The position numbers were made by a program, and so were the translations under genes. The notes under the pieces were generated by a model that searched no databases, had not been told where the DNA came from, and saw only the letters and a program-made list of their open reading frames with translations. DNA of 57,281 bases, from the NCBI GenBank assembly GCA_016987375.1, contig PJRA01000077.1, positions 1,436,164 through 1,493,444 on the forward strand. The letters run 5' to 3'. Positions within the stretch are counted from its first letter, which is position 1; each line of letters begins with the position of its first letter. The DNA comes from Brachionus koreanus (Eukaryota; Rotifera; Eurotatoria; Ploima; Brachionidae). Below are positions 34,699 through 47,164 of the stretch, one piece after another.

Positions 34699-36558
34699 TA
34701 CTAGATTTTCATGGTTCGATTCATTTTATTCAATTTTTTTCCTTAAAAATTTGATTTTCGATATTGAGACACATTTTGCTTGGTATAATTAATAGATGTT
34801 TTTCTTTTGGAAATAAAAATTTATAAACAAATAAATAAAACCAATCAATTCCGTTCAATACATCTTTTATTTATTGTTTTATATTTAGCATATAAATTTC
34901 ATACATAAATCAGTCAGTATCTATTAAGCAAATTCAAATTAAAAATTTCTAGGCTTTCAAATAAATGAAATAATTTTGTTTTCATTTTAGGAATTCATTT
35001 TAAAATAAAATTCAAATCTCTTTTTTTTCATTTTGTACACATTCCAATTAGAAATTGGTTTAAAAACTTAAATATTCAATCTTCTAATCATCCTGGTTTT
35101 TTAAAAAAAAAGAATTATTTAAAATTATTTTATCGTATATTTAAATAAATGCAACTAATTCTCAAAAATTTTAATTATTTTCATGAATATTTTTTAAAAA
35201 TAATTCTTAGAATATTCTGATTTGGTATTAATCATTTATTTTCTACTATTATATTATTTAAAACTTTTTAAAATAAATTCATTAGATCATTAATTTTGAT
35301 AGTTCTAAAAATTCAATCAAATATTCACTTAAATCAGTCAAATATATAAAATTAACTATTGCTAAATTTTTTATTAATATTTAGATTTCAAAACTTTTGG
35401 TTGTTTGACAATATTTAAATATTTTGAGGGAAGAGGATGTTTTGCTCTTTGTAAAAAATTTAATCAAAGTCGTGAAAACATAATCAATTTCAACGTCAAT
35501 CAACAGGTTAGTTTCCATGTCTTAAAAGAGCGATAAACACTTCAATTAATGTTTAGAATAATTATTATTGCAAATTAGAAATAAATTTTCTTAGAAAATA
35601 TAATAAATCATTTTTATTAATGAGAAAAAGAAGTGGATCCATTACTGAACCTTTAGATACATCTTACTGATTGAAGCACGCTTAGATTTTTAATTCCCTA
35701 AAAGAATATTTTGTTGTTTTTTTGGTAAAATAATTTGATGATAGATCTAAGGAATTATTATCAAAAGCAAAAGATTGGAATTGAATTTGGTAGAAGAAGA
35801 ATAAGAAGAACATGCTATTTTAAAGTAATTTTTTTTTTGTTGTAAAGTTAATTCAAGTTTTTAAAGTTTGTTGCTGCTCTACCTTATAGATATTTCAGCA
35901 GTGAAGAGAGCTTTTTTGACTTGAGTTGTCGAAATATTCAAAATTTCTCTGCTGTACTGGGCCCATGTTTTAACTCCTTTAATCAAATAAGGAAGATTGG
36001 TTTCGACTAGGTAATAATTGCGGTGTAGTTTATCAACTCTATGCAGTAAACACTGTGTCAGATCGAATTTGTTACGATGGAAATGCGGACATAAGCACTT
36101 CTCTGATGGATTATTTTTCTGAAGCTCCAATTAAAATATTGAAAAAGTATTTTGATTAGACATAAAACTATAATTTTTTGGTAGCTTATGATCCAATTGA
36201 ATAAATATTTTTTTTTTTAAATTCATTCTTTTAATTCTTTTAGTTTTTGTAGAATTAATTTGGCTGTAATCATAAAAGTTATAAAATTTAAATGAATAAA
36301 CTTTACTGATTAATTTTACTATTTTTAATTTTTTAAAAAATATAAAATCTTTAATCAGTTATTGACTTAAATTTTGTATATGTCATTCAATGAAAATGAT
36401 TAGTTTGTTTTGCTCTTTAGAATTAGTAACTAATATTATCATATTCTATATCGCAATTATAATTTTATAATTTCAATTTAGCTTTCAAAACAGAGAAAGA
36501 GGCAAAAATTTACAAGATTTTTCTTTTTTGCTAGTTTGCTTACACCAAGTTCAAAAAC
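34699..36558. other. Copy of the spacer between RING and Pro-Val genes
   Basis: Reverse copy of 23578-25437, including the ATG-less 83-codon frame at 35879-36130. It provides full upstream sequence for the RING copy, so that copy has the same promoter as its source. Confidence 0.5.
35561..35665 (-). mobile_element. Short decayed LINE fragment (right copy)
   Basis: Mirror of 24471-24575 with the same degenerate reverse-transcriptase motif. Confidence 0.45.
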
Positions 36559-37887
36559 ATGAACGAGTCTAATCAGGCCATTTCTGGAAATTTTAACGAA
36601 AGAATTGATCTTCAAGGAATGAAAAATAATGACTCTCCGTCAACATCAGCAGCCGTTGAAACAAAAAAAAATTTGAAACGATCTCTCAGCCACGAGGATT
36701 TAGTAAGCGATGAGCAGCCCGATTCTAAAAGATCTTATATAGATAGAAAAAATTTACGAAGAGGAAACCAAATAGAAGAGATTATTTTAGATAGTGAAAG
36801 AGACCAAGATGACAATGAAATTATCATTGAAAGAGTTAAAAATAGCACAAGTTCATCTAACACCATTCCTAGTCCTAATTTTAGACCTGAAATAGCAGTT
36901 AATTACCAAAATTCAAATGTCAATTTGATTGAGACAGAAACTTTAGGCTCTAATTACGTACCTCCAAATGTGAGAATTAACCAGCCTATCCGTCATGGTC
37001 CTGGCATTCCTGTGCTTTTTGTACCATGTACGAATTATCCCGTCTTAACTAGACCTAATCCACCAGTACCTTATATCGTTTCTCATCAAAACTTTGCAAA
37101 TAACAATTATGCTAACCAGAACACTGCAACGGCACATTCTAATGTTAATGATCATCTATCTAGAATATGGCGTGACCAACAAAATAGAGTTGAATTACAA
37201 CGTAATGCAATGAGGCGATCTAGAGAGACTGCTCGTTTGAGATATTTCCAAAATATAAATAATCATCCAAATTTTGAGCAAAGATCTAGATTTGCAGATG
37301 CAAATGACATAAGAACACACATTCACTCATCAAATGTAATGCAAAATACTCCCTCAACACCTTATGTAAATTTTATCAATCATCAATCTGGACATTCAGA
37401 TCACAACCGTTTAAGATATCGATTTCATGGTGAAAATTTATTTGATAATTATTTTAATTCAATTAATACACATCAAAATCATTTTCCTCTCCAGATTTTG
37501 TACAATATGCCATCGTTAATGGCTAATTCATTTTCTAACCGACGAGTAAATTTTATTGATAGAGCTTTACAAGATTTGTTGCAATTGGAAGAAAACTTTT
37601 TATTTTTCAATCGTGGAGCATCCAAAGAAATTATCGAAGAAAATACCTTAGCCTACACATATTCTCAATTAAGGATAGAAGAACAAGAAAAAGAAAAATG
37701 CACAATATGTCTGAGTGAATTTCAAACAGAAGAAAATGTTAGGCGATTGCCTTGTATGCATTTGTTTCATTTAGAATGCATAGATCAGTGGCTGTTCTCG
37801 AACAAAAGATGTCCAATATGTCGTGTGGATATCGAAAACCGACTAGTTAATATTCAAGAACATGAATCATGTTCTAGTTCTAATTAA
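36559..37887 (+). CDS. RNF111: Arkadia/RNF111-like RING-H2 E3 ubiquitin ligase (right copy)
   Basis: Inverted copy of the gene at 22249-23577. Its 442-residue translation is identical, including the RING-H2 finger. The copied segment includes about 2 kb of upstream spacer and about 1 kb downstream, so the gene keeps its own control region and can be expected to be expressed if the duplication is real. No inactivating change was seen. If the duplication is an assembly artefact, this gene does not exist as a second locus. Confidence 0.75.
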   Translation: MNESNQAISGNFNERIDLQGMKNNDSPSTSAAVETKKNLKRSLSHEDLVSDEQPDSKRSYIDRKNLRRGNQIEEIILDSERDQDDNEIIIERVKNSTSSSNTIPSPNFRPEIAVNYQNSNVNLIETETLGSNYVPPNVRINQPIRHGPGIPVLFVPCTNYPVLTRPNPPVPYIVSHQNFANNNYANQNTATAHSNVNDHLSRIWRDQQNRVELQRNAMRRSRETARLRYFQNINNHPNFEQRSRFADANDIRTHIHSSNVMQNTPSTPYVNFINHQSGHSDHNRLRYRFHGENLFDNYFNSINTHQNHFPLQILYNMPSLMANSFSNRRVNFIDRALQDLLQLEENFLFFNRGASKEIIEENTLAYTYSQLRIEEQEKEKCTICLSEFQTEENVRRLPCMHLFHLECIDQWLFSNKRCPICRVDIENRLVNIQEHESCSSSN

Positions 37888-38363
37888 TCTAAGTGTATAT
37901 TCTAGAAATATCTATTTAATGATTTTTATTTTTTTTACAAATTCGAGTTTTGCGTTTCATTTCTAATTTTGTATAAATAAAAACTAAAAAAATTTTAAAA
38001 TAAATTTAAATAATAAAATTAAATATGATAAATATTGAGAAACCTATCCAATTTATAAACAGAATTTTGCCAAAAAAATCAAAATTAGCTAAATAAAAAA
38101 ACGAAAAAAAATAATTGAAAACTTGATTTGACTATTCAATCATTTAAAATTTAATAATTGAAATTAGAATTTTTAATTTAGAAAACTGCATTCTATTCTT
38201 TTAGTTTAAATAAAATTTTACGGATTCATTTGCAGACAAGTGTAATGGAAAAAATTTCCTTATTACATAATTATCAATTTCGTCTCTCATTATTGTCAAA
38301 CATTTCGGCACATAAATTTTTGATAAATAATAGTTTCATAGCTCTTCATTTTCAAAACCAAAA

Positions 38364-38897
38364 ATGATAAAAAGAACTTTACTTGTTTTTTTATTGTCTA
38401 TTGCATCCGGATTATTTGTTCCCGATACAAAAAGTAACCTTTAATTGGAAGATTTAATTTTTTTTTAAATTTACTACATTTTAACCAAAGATCAGATTGG
38501 TAATCAAATTAGCACATTCAAGATTTTTATTCAACAAGAAAATAAATCAGATTTTCCTGAAAATTTTTCAATTATCATAGACTATGAAAATAGGACTCAT
38601 TGGACAATGTTTTTTCCTGATTCACTTTTTACTTTGCCAAACATAAATTTATTAAATCAAAATGATCAAACTTATGTATTTACTCCTAATAAAAGAATTG
38701 TAATTTAATCGTAACTTTACTTTTTTTTTCATTTAAGATTTCTAAATTTATTTCTAGGATTTTTATCACTACAGAGATATATACGGAAATGGATATGCAA
38801 CAGTTATTAGAAATTCGGAAAATTTTCTCTCAATTGTAGGTTATCAATTTGAAAATTATATGACAAATTTTAATTCTTTAGATTGGAAAAGTGACCA
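38364..38897 (+). pseudogene. 5' fragment of the ADAMTS-like metalloprotease gene
   Basis: Copies of exons 1-3 (38364-38433, 38491-38699, 38758-38835) and the first 16 bp of exon 4 (38882-38897). It keeps the signal peptide and about 119 residues of prodomain but has no catalytic domain. Beyond 38897 the sequence is unrelated, so no protease can be made. A short secreted prodomain-like peptide is conceivable but unlikely to be functional. Confidence 0.88.
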
Positions 38898-38982
38898 TTT
38901 ATACTTAAAAAAATAAAATTGAGGATATTTACAATTAATTAATTTATCAATATGACAATTTATATTAGAATACGCCGAATGA

Positions 38983-39558
38983 TCACTCGAATGGCCTAAA
39001 AAGTTTAGGCTTAGTATTTTGTGATTTACATGGTTGGGTATTTAAAGCTTGAGTTACAATAGGGCTCATTTGACTGAAAAGATAAATTGGATATCGCAGC
39101 GAAACAGGAGTCGACTGATTGAATTGATTATATGTTGACAATATTTGATTCACGTTCTGACTATAATCAGTCAGTGTTGATGATTGATGACAAAAACTAC
39201 CCGAGTAACCCGAGTCATTCAGGTTTTTTTGTGGTTCTGGAGTTTTATTCATTTCGCCTAAATTTTTGTTTTTACTCTTGACAAGTGTGGGTTTGTTTTC
39301 TTTTTGAACTCTTTTGCGGTATCTAGCACGTTTATTTTGAAACCAAACTTGAACTCGATCTTCTGTTGTATTCAGAACTTGTGCCATATTCTCTCTATCA
39401 TTTATGTCTGGATAGGGATTTTTTAAGAAAAACTCTTCCAATTTTTTAATCACTTCTTCAGTAAAATTAGTTCGCTGTCTTCGTTGGCGTATTGGTGGCT
39501 GAGATTTGCACAGCATTATGTCTAAATTGTTGTGCTGATTCATTTTTTCTTGTTTCAA
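38983..39558 (-). CDS. PRD-like homeodomain transcription factor
   Basis: An uninterrupted frame of 191 residues. The homeodomain spans about residues 24-83 (39310-39489): RQRRQRTNFTEEVIKKLEEF, then NPYPDINDRE, and helix 3 EDRVQVWFQNKRARYRKR. Gln at homeodomain position 50 and the NPYPD/RE pattern place it in the paired-like (Q50) class. The closest named subfamily cannot be settled by eye, since the rest of the protein is low-complexity (Asn, Gln, Ser, Pro). No paired domain and no octapeptide were seen. It lies just 85 bp beyond the outer end of the inverted copy, so its 3' flank is the breakpoint region. A nuclear DNA-binding role is expected. Confidence 0.88.
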   Translation of the reverse strand: MKQEKMNQHNNLDIMLCKSQPPIRQRRQRTNFTEEVIKKLEEFFLKNPYPDINDRENMAQVLNTTEDRVQVWFQNKRARYRKRVQKENKPTLVKSKNKNLGEMNKTPEPQKNLNDSGYSGSFCHQSSTLTDYSQNVNQILSTYNQFNQSTPVSLRYPIYLFSQMSPIVTQALNTQPCKSQNTKPKLFRPFE

Positions 39559-40080
39559 ATCAATTTGTGATTAATTGAAAAAAAAAACACGTTTAAATAT
39601 ACAAATTGAGGACCTTAAGTGATTGAATTAATTATAATTTAATTGAGTTGTTACTCGATTACGTACACAAATCGGCAATTTTAATTCAAAAAGATAACAG
39701 TCGAAGAAGATAAAAAAATTCTGGTATCTTTTTCCGGTGAATTATCTTCTTTTAATGAGTGTAATTTAAAAAAAAACAAACTCCACTCACAAGATAATTT
39801 TCTGCGGATTTCTAGAATTCATCTTATCTTTGAAATTTTTTCTTAGATTCAATTTTTTAACATTTAATAATTAGACCAAAATTTTTTTATGCGCTTAACT
39901 TTTACAAAACATCCGATCGGAAAAGTTTTTTGAAATTTATCAAAAAGTGGATTTAAATCATTAATCTCATTCAAAATCATCTGTATTATTAAATTTTACA
40001 ATTTCATTTTCTTACTTGGCTAATTATTTAATAAAAAAAATCGAATTTCTTCAAAGTTGCTGTCCTTTTTTATCCAAAAA

Positions 40081-40115
40081 AATAATAATAATAAATAATA
40101 ATAATAATAATAATA
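40081..40115. repeat. Imperfect (AAT)n microsatellite
   Basis: About eleven AAT units with one interruption. LINE 3' tails in this window also end in TAA/TTA repeats, so it may be the tail of a vanished insertion. Confidence 0.8.
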
Positions 40116-41199
40116 AAAAAAATATAATTTAAATCTTGTCAATTTTTATAATATTTATAATTATTTTATAATTTACTAATTTTAAATCAATAATGGAAGT
40201 AAATTAATTATCAGAACATTTTTAAGAACTGAATAAGCTATTTATTAATGCTTTGATTTGTTTCTTAAAATTAAATAATTTAGGCTTTTATAATTAAGAA
40301 ATTAATAAGCAAGAAAAATTGTGGTTTAATTTGAAAGCTTCTTTTATTTAGAATAAAAATTTATTCAAGTTTTTTAATTAATTTAAAAGTCAAAAAAATA
40401 AAAGAAAGCTAATCAAGCGATAATGCACAAAAATAAATTTCTAAATTGAACTTAGAACTAAACTATTAGTTATTCATATCTCTATTTTTAATTGTAAAAT
40501 TAATTGGATAATAAGAATAAATTTAGATTTTTAATTAACTCTTAAATTAAGTTTAATTTTTAGCTAGAGTAATGTCATATTTTATACTTTTAAATGGAAA
40601 AAAAAATTAAAAAATTTTCAAAATAAAAATTGTCCTCAGTTTTTAATAAATGTTGAGGTAAATATTATGGTGTGACTATAGACTTTATCATAAAGCCAAA
40701 TTAAAGTTTTATTAAATTACAAGAGAATAAGTAGTTAATCCTCTTATTTAATTTGTTTATAATTTGAGAAATTTATTAAATTTATAAATTTTTTTTATAA
40801 TATTGTAATCCAAATTTTAGTGAGAAGCAGCTTTTTGTCATTTTTTATTTTGATTCTAAAACATTATTATTATAATCTTACGAGATACAATTTGTTCCAT
40901 CTAGCGATTTTAATTTTCCAAAAAAATCTTAAATAAAATCACAACTAATTTTATAATATTTCTTTGGATTCTATTATATAACTTTATTGACTTTAGAAGG
41001 TTATTAATTATTTTGTTTCTCTCTAATAGTCATAGTTAATATTGAAAGATCTAATGAATTATGTAGTAGTAGTATAAAATTTAGGTTACGTGGCTTCCCA
41101 TTTTTTTTTGATCAACTTTTCTATTTTATAAATCTGTTGCTTTGATCATCTTATATAAAATTTTCAAAACCAATACTAATATTAATTCTTGATATTAAA

Positions 41200-41345
41200 T
41201 GAATCTAGTTCCCTCTGTATCTGGCTACCATAGTTGTCTTCCTAGTAAGACATCTTCACAAGCCTGCTTGCGGTAGCTTTTTCTAATTATTATTAATATT
41301 TATTATATTATTTATTATTTATTTATTATATTATTATGATTATTA
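41200..41345 (+). mobile_element. Possible LINE 3' end with TTA-rich tail
   Basis: A short block of higher GC (GTTGTCTTCCTAGTAAGAC, then GCTTGCGGTAGC) runs into TTATTAATA-type repeats. The TAGT-TGTCTTCCT element resembles TTTAGTCTTCCTGC in the 3' end of the LINE at 55597. The assignment rests on that short likeness and the tail only. Confidence 0.3.
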
Positions 41346-41785
41346 TAAAAATCAATTTAAATTGAATTCTGATTTAGAAAATTTGAAAATAAGAATGTAT
41401 CGCAATATTTTTCTTCAATGCACGTAATACATGCGATTAAGTATCTTCTCCATTTTCAACTTGATCCAAATTTCACTTTGGCTTGTTACTATAGAAATTA
41501 GAAACCCTTTCGAAAGTCTTAAGCTTTGAAATGTTAAAAAAATTCAAAAATTTATGATAAAATTTAAAATATTTAGATAATTTTTGAAAAAATAAAATCT
41601 TATAAAAAAATTTACTTTGCTACATTTTGAGCACTAAGGAAAGAAACTATTTCTAAAAAATCGTAAATGAAAGCTTTAAACAGTCTAACTAAATTAACAA
41701 TTAATCTGAAGGAGCATTAGCTCGGTAGAGAAAAAAATAAAGAGATAAATATTAAAAATCACTTATTCGTTCACTTTAGTTCATT

Positions 41786-42020
41786 CTAAACATTAATGAC
41801 ATTCCAGATTGTGTTTCAAATAAGATGCAGATGTATGCTGAAGATTCAAAAATATTAGCTTTTTTTAATCTAGTTTAAGAAAAAATGAAGTTACAGAAAG
41901 ATCTAGATGCAATTTGTGATAAATGGATAAAAATTTGTGGCATTGGTTTTTGTGACAAAAAGTGCAAAATTATGCATTTTGGAAGAATGAACGAGGCGCA
42001 TAGGAATATAAGAAAATTAT
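41786..42020 (+). mobile_element. Decayed LINE reverse-transcriptase fragment
   Basis: The frame reads LNINDIPDCVSNKMQMYAED, then SKILAFFNLV, a stop, and EKMKLQKDLDAICDKWIK followed by KKCKIMHFGR. This is the INDLP-to-KC-x-x-MH-x-G portion of CR1/Jockey-type reverse transcriptase; the catalytic FADD has decayed to YAED. One internal stop and the missing ends show it is dead. Confidence 0.8.
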
Positions 42021-42462
42021 CGTATTGTTTTAAGGGCAAATAAATTATTTATAAGCATTATATTATTTATTTTGAGATTTTTTAGACTATCTAGCTAAAA
42101 TCTTTTATATTTTATTTGATAAAAAACTTTTTAAATAACAAAATTATAAAAATAAAAATCAAATTTCATAATATTTGGCTTTCATATATTATACATATTA
42201 TATATATTTTTTAGATTTCAAAGAGTAATTACTAAATTTTTTTTAAGTAATAAGAATTTAGCCCTTAGGAAAATTTTATGTTGTTATTTCAAATTAGACT
42301 TTTTTTTCAAAAATTTCGATGCAATTCTCGCAATTTTTTCTATTTTTTTTAAATTCATTTTATTTAACATATTATTATGAATTAATTTAAAATCAAATAT
42401 TTCAAGTAATGGATAAAATTTAAAATAAATATTTTATTAACAATTTTTGAATTTTTAATGGC

Positions 42463-44068
42463 TTAGTTAAACTCATCAAATTGTTTTATTGGGCGAAAAA
42501 TTGAATTAAAAGATTCTGTTTGATTACTAGAAAGTGATTTTGTTTCTGTTCTATTAAATCCTGAAGAAGACTCGGATGGCTGTGACAAGGTTTGCTTCTG
42601 ATTATCAATTGTTTTAATTGCATTTCTAAAAATCATAAGCTTGTGTGTCGTTTCTTGATGAATTTTTCTAATAAAATTAATTTTAGTTAAAAATAAATTT
42701 TCAAAATTAAAAAACTTTAGTAAGTCTATATGGTCCGATTCTGCGGGAAGATTTCTGTCATCAAGATTCTTAAATTTGATGGATTCAAACCTGTTTTTAA
42801 GATTGTCTATGCGTTTATAATCTATAGCTAAAAAGTTAGTTGCATTATTTTTTGTTTTGAATAATTCTTTTTTGCATTTTTCGATTTCTTTTTTGAAATC
42901 AAAGTCTTCTTTCTTTGATTTACTTTCAAGTTTATTATTTTTCAGGGATTCGTTTTCAATTCTCAACCTGTTCATTTCGGTAAAAAATCTATTTTCAAGC
43001 TCATCTATTTGTTTTTGCATCAATTCAAAACTAATATGTACACTATTTTCACGTTGATATATAAAATCATTATTTATAGCTATTATCTCTTCCATTTGAG
43101 TTTTCAAAGCCTGATTGTCTACCCTGCATTCACGCATTGCCCTGTTTAATTTCACCAATTCCAGCGACATTTTGACGCATGTTTCTACAATTGTCAAATA
43201 GTTAACACACTGAGTGTGAGAATTTAGTTCGGCAACGAAACAAGGCGTGTGATCGTCTTGATTAAGTAAAGTTACATCACAATTGAATTCAACTAAAGTT
43301 TGCAAGCAGTCCAAATGACCGTATTTAGCCGCCAAATGAGCAGCAGTATTTTTATGCGAATCTTTTAAATCGAAGCTTAATTGACGCTTATTAATTTCCA
43401 CAAGCAAAACTCTTAGTACCTCGTTTGAACCATTTTTTGCTGCATTGTGAATAAAGGGTCTTCTTTTTTGATCATATAGATCATCAATGCCCGCTCGTTG
43501 TATCAGCCATTCAACCACTTTAGCTTGATTATGCTTTGAAAGATATTTTAAATTTTAAAAAATTTGCCTAGATTCATTTACTTTAATAGCAACATCGACA
43601 GGTTTTTGTTGCTTATCATTTGATTGCTGTACAAGTTTTGGAAAATTTTTAACCAAAATTTTTACTGAATTGAGTCGACCTAGAGCACATGATATATGCA
43701 ATAGATTGTTTCTATGCTTGTCTCTAATATCCTGGATTTGGCTTGCAGATGCTATTTTTTTCTTAGTTAAAAAATAAAATCTAAATTAGAATAAATTCAA
43801 CTAAAAAAATCCTCCATACCAAGTCCTCATTATTATCGTCAATAACATATTTGTATATTTTTTTCCTAAAATCTTTGTTTGCTGAGTAATTGAAATGATA
43901 ATCTAATTCGTTCTCGGTTGAATAGTAAATGGAAGAAAATTCGCTTGTTTCTGGCAAGCTTGAATTTACCACACTCGAAGTCGAAGCTTTTGAGAGCTTA
44001 GCCCTGCGGGTATTGATCTCATTCTTGCAAGTGTCAGTAAAAGAGCATGAAGACGTTTCAGAAGTCAT
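42463..44068 (-). CDS. SNCAIP: Synphilin-1 (alpha-synuclein-interacting protein) homologue
   Basis: Three exons, 44068-43820, 43761-43582 and 43533-42463, all with phase-0 introns of 58 and 48 bp, give 499 residues. After an 80-residue Ser/Thr-rich start, ankyrin repeats run from about 95 to 260: RNNLLHISCALGR, PVDVAIKHNQAKVVEWL, IHNAAKNGSNEVLRVLL and NTAAHLAAKYGHLDCLQTLV. The stretch THTQCVNYLTIVETCVKMSLELVKL-type (here split as SHTQCVNYL and IVETCVKMSLELVKL) matches the junction of ankyrin repeats and coiled coil in vertebrate synphilin-1. A coiled coil follows (about 265-380), then a Ser/Gln-rich tail. Vertebrate synphilin-1 is about 920 residues, so N- and C-terminal parts are shorter here. 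The role in vertebrates is protein aggregation and ubiquitin-linked trafficking; the role here is unknown. Confidence 0.8.
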
Positions 44069-47000
44069 CTTGCTAATTTATAATTCATTTTATTTTTCAA
44101 GTTAATGGTTGAATTAAAATTGGCTGAAAATCTTAATTGCAATCAAAAAAGAAATTTAAATAGCTAAGAGCCTAAGAGAATAAATAATTTTAGTTTCTTT
44201 TGGATATTTAGGTTGAAATTTAAATTTTTTTTTCAAAACACAATAACAGGACTAGTTTATTGCAAATTTAATGCTTTCATTTACTTGACCTATGTATGAG
44301 GTCCTAAGCGTCAATAGTAACTAAGTTTATATACGTGACCATGAGTTTATATCTGGATTTTCAGATTGATTTAATTTGAAGAATTCAAATAATTTCTTCA
44401 GATTAATTTAAAGGTAACCTTTCTAAATAGGAATATTAATTGAAACCGATAAAAAATCTTAGTCTATCTTATTTTTATGGCTTATTTAAAAGAGTACAAT
44501 TTATTTGCTGTTTTAAAATAGCTCTTTTTAATTTTTCATATCGAGTTTATTTTATCAAATTTTGAGAGCCAATGAATTTTAAATTTAGGACAAAGATAAT
44601 TGTTAAAATAATTGAATTAAGTTGTTAACAACTGCAATTTTTTTTTGTCAAGTGTATTCAAATCAATATTTTTTTAATGTATCAATGTAATGTCCCATTT
44701 CAAAGAATTTTGTTTGAAGCTAATGTGCATGTTTTGTTCAAGCTTATGAATACGTGCTGAGATTAATAAATTTTAGTTAACTAGATCTTATATAGTTGCT
44801 AGGTGAAATATTGTTTTTTTAGTTTTTAAAAATCAATTTTATATTTTAATTATATTTTAGCAAAGCATTTTTTTTTCAAAAAACTCCTACTTGTAAATTC
44901 GAGATTGGAATAAAAATACCTTTATTTAAATTAATAGCGAGTTCATTAAATTAATAACAGTCTAAAATTTCTGCCTTATTATTCCTTTAAAGACTTGGTT
45001 AGTTTCTAACTGTAAGTTTTTTCGAATATAAAACAAAAGTAGAACTTTTAAAAAAAGTTTGATTTTCATTTTATTTTTCATTTCATTTAATCAAAATTAC
45101 TGATGATTTAACAAGAAAAAAAGAAAAAAATTTAATATTTTTTTGCATAACTTTAATTTTTTATTAAAGTATTTTTAAATCGGATTAGAATTAAAAATTA
45201 AATATAATTTTACTTAATAAAATTAAAAATGTTTTTAAAAATATCTATTTTAGAAAAAAACCGTAAAATTTAAATTTTAGAATAAGATAAGCACTAAGTT
45301 ATGCTGAATAAGTCTTATTTGTTATATTGGTATCACTTAATAATTTTTAGAATTGTGTTACAAGAGTTTTTGTCTTCATAAACCAATTTTAAACCAACAA
45401 CACTAGACAAGATTAATGTTTTTGCAAATATGTATAAAAATATCAATTCAAAGAAATATTAAGAAAAAAAGTTATTTTTTATTCATCATGTTAAACTGCT
45501 AAAAAAAATTAGGAATTTTAGCCAATAAATTACTCTTTTAAGTTTTATTTATAAAAAAATACAAGCATTTATTTGTTTTTTTAAAATTCTCTATTTGATA
45601 AAACTTATAAAATGAATTATTCATAAAATTTTTAAATGAATAAAAATAATATTCAACTTTGATCGTTTTTGTTATATATAAAAAAATTATTTACAATTAT
45701 CATTAGTCTTTCATAAATTCAATTTATTATTGCAAAAAGCTTTGAAAATTTGTTTTTGCTTTATTATTTTAACCGCTTAAAAGAAACTTCTAACAAAATT
45801 TCTAAATTTCTAACTAAACCAACAGACAAGCTTTTTATAAAATAAGTCTTTAATCAAATAAAATGCTGTTCATTTAAATAGGTTTATTCTCATTTAAATC
45901 TCTAAACTTATTATATCATAAATAAATAAAAAAAAAACGATATGAAAATATTTCTTATATTTATCTTGAGTCTAAGTTGAAACTCTGGAGATAAAAATTT
46001 TTTAATATTTGATTTAATATTTGAATTCGAATTTTTTTGGAATTAGAATAAAGTTTTATTTGAATTTTATTCTTATTTAAAAAATTATTCTTTAAAAGAC
46101 TGCAATTTTTTTTATACATAAATTATTCTCTTGTTTTTAAATTACTCATTAGAGAGAGTTTAGATAAGAATTATACTTTTTTTTCAGGAAAAATCAATAA
46201 AATTACTGTTTCAAATTTCTAGACAAATTTTTAATTAGACCTGAGATCAAACCTAGAATTTGTTTAAATAAAAATTTGCTTAACAATGACAGTTCTAAAT
46301 TTTAAAATTACTTATTTCATAATTATGAATTTAGTTAATTTTTCAAATTTCATAATTCTATGATTTTAATTACAAATTTTATTCAATTTTAGAAATTACT
46401 TGTTTACATTTAAATATAAGCAAAAAAATAAAAATAAAAAAAGTTTAAATTTGAAAAATAAATCTTTTTGCATTGATATAAAAGATTAAAAAATGTCTAT
46501 ATGTTTTGCCTTGCAAGCTTTTAAATACCATTAAAATAATTTATTATTATTTTTGCTTGAGGTATAGTCATAGAAACCATAATTTAAAGCATTTTTCTAA
46601 GATAATTTATTCATTTTTTTTGCTTGTTCTCTTCATATACATAGGTGTTTTTTCTATTTTAGAATTCATATCTTTATATTTAATTTTTCTAATTTCAAAA
46701 TTAAGAATTAACAGTAAAGTATTTAAATGAATTTTAAAAGTATAGAAATTAAATGACTGAATAGTTTTTGGAAAAAAAAGTTTTCAGCCGGTTTTCAACA
46801 TCAAATCTTGAAGTATAATATTTTTTAATCGTTTTATAATAATCACCAACATTTCCCTATTTGCCCAATCCAGAATCTAAAAGCATGCTTTTTCTGAATG
46901 ATTCTCGAATATTTTAATTGCTTGGTTAATGATGCATTTATCCAACAATTATTTAAAGAGTGGCATATTTGCCTCTTTCTTTTTCTAACTTTAGTCTTAG

Positions 47001-47164
47001 AAAGAAAAAATAATCTAGGTTTTGCCAAATTTCGTAATTCTGATAAGAATTTAAATTGCCTTTTTTAAAAAGAGATAACACGATAACAATGAAGATAAAT
47101 TCAATTATAAATAGAATTAATTAATTTTTTAATTTATTAGAAATTAAATGTATATTCTACGAGT
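44069..47164. other. Long AT-rich spacer, no gene seen
   Basis: Low-complexity sequence holding the upstream region of the synphilin gene and of the phosphatase gene. Frames at 46506-46730 and 46843-47028 have the F/I/L/K bias of chance AT-rich frames and no recognisable domain. No RNA gene seen. Confidence 0.45.

Larger units (their letters stand above)
33883..38897 (-). repeat. Right arm of the 5015-bp inverted duplication (derived copy)
   Basis: Reverse complement of 21239-26253. At the outer end the match stops at 38897, after GATTGGAAAAGTGACCA inside protease exon 4. At the inner end it stops at 33883, inside the Pro-Val array. Both end points cut genes that are complete on the left, so this is the derived copy. 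Confidence 0.95.
39559..41785. other. AT-rich spacer with a microsatellite and a possible LINE tail
   Basis: No gene seen. An imperfect (AAT)n tract is at 40081-40115. At about 41200-41345 a locally GC-richer block (TAGTTGTCTTCCTAGTAAGA; CAAGCCTGCTTGCGGTAGC) is followed by TTA/TATT-rich repeats. This resembles the layout of the LINE 3' end at 55597-55828. Confidence 0.4.

Noticed and set aside
8838..37887. Functional clustering of an activin-like ligand with Arkadia-like E3 genes
   Set aside because: Both belong to TGF-beta signalling, but they are separated by unrelated genes and nothing in the sequence links their control; coincidence is the default reading.
46506..46730. 74-codon hydrophobic frame resembling a membrane protein
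   Set aside because: Random AT-rich DNA yields Phe/Ile/Leu/Tyr/Lys-rich frames readily; no splice partner or conserved feature.
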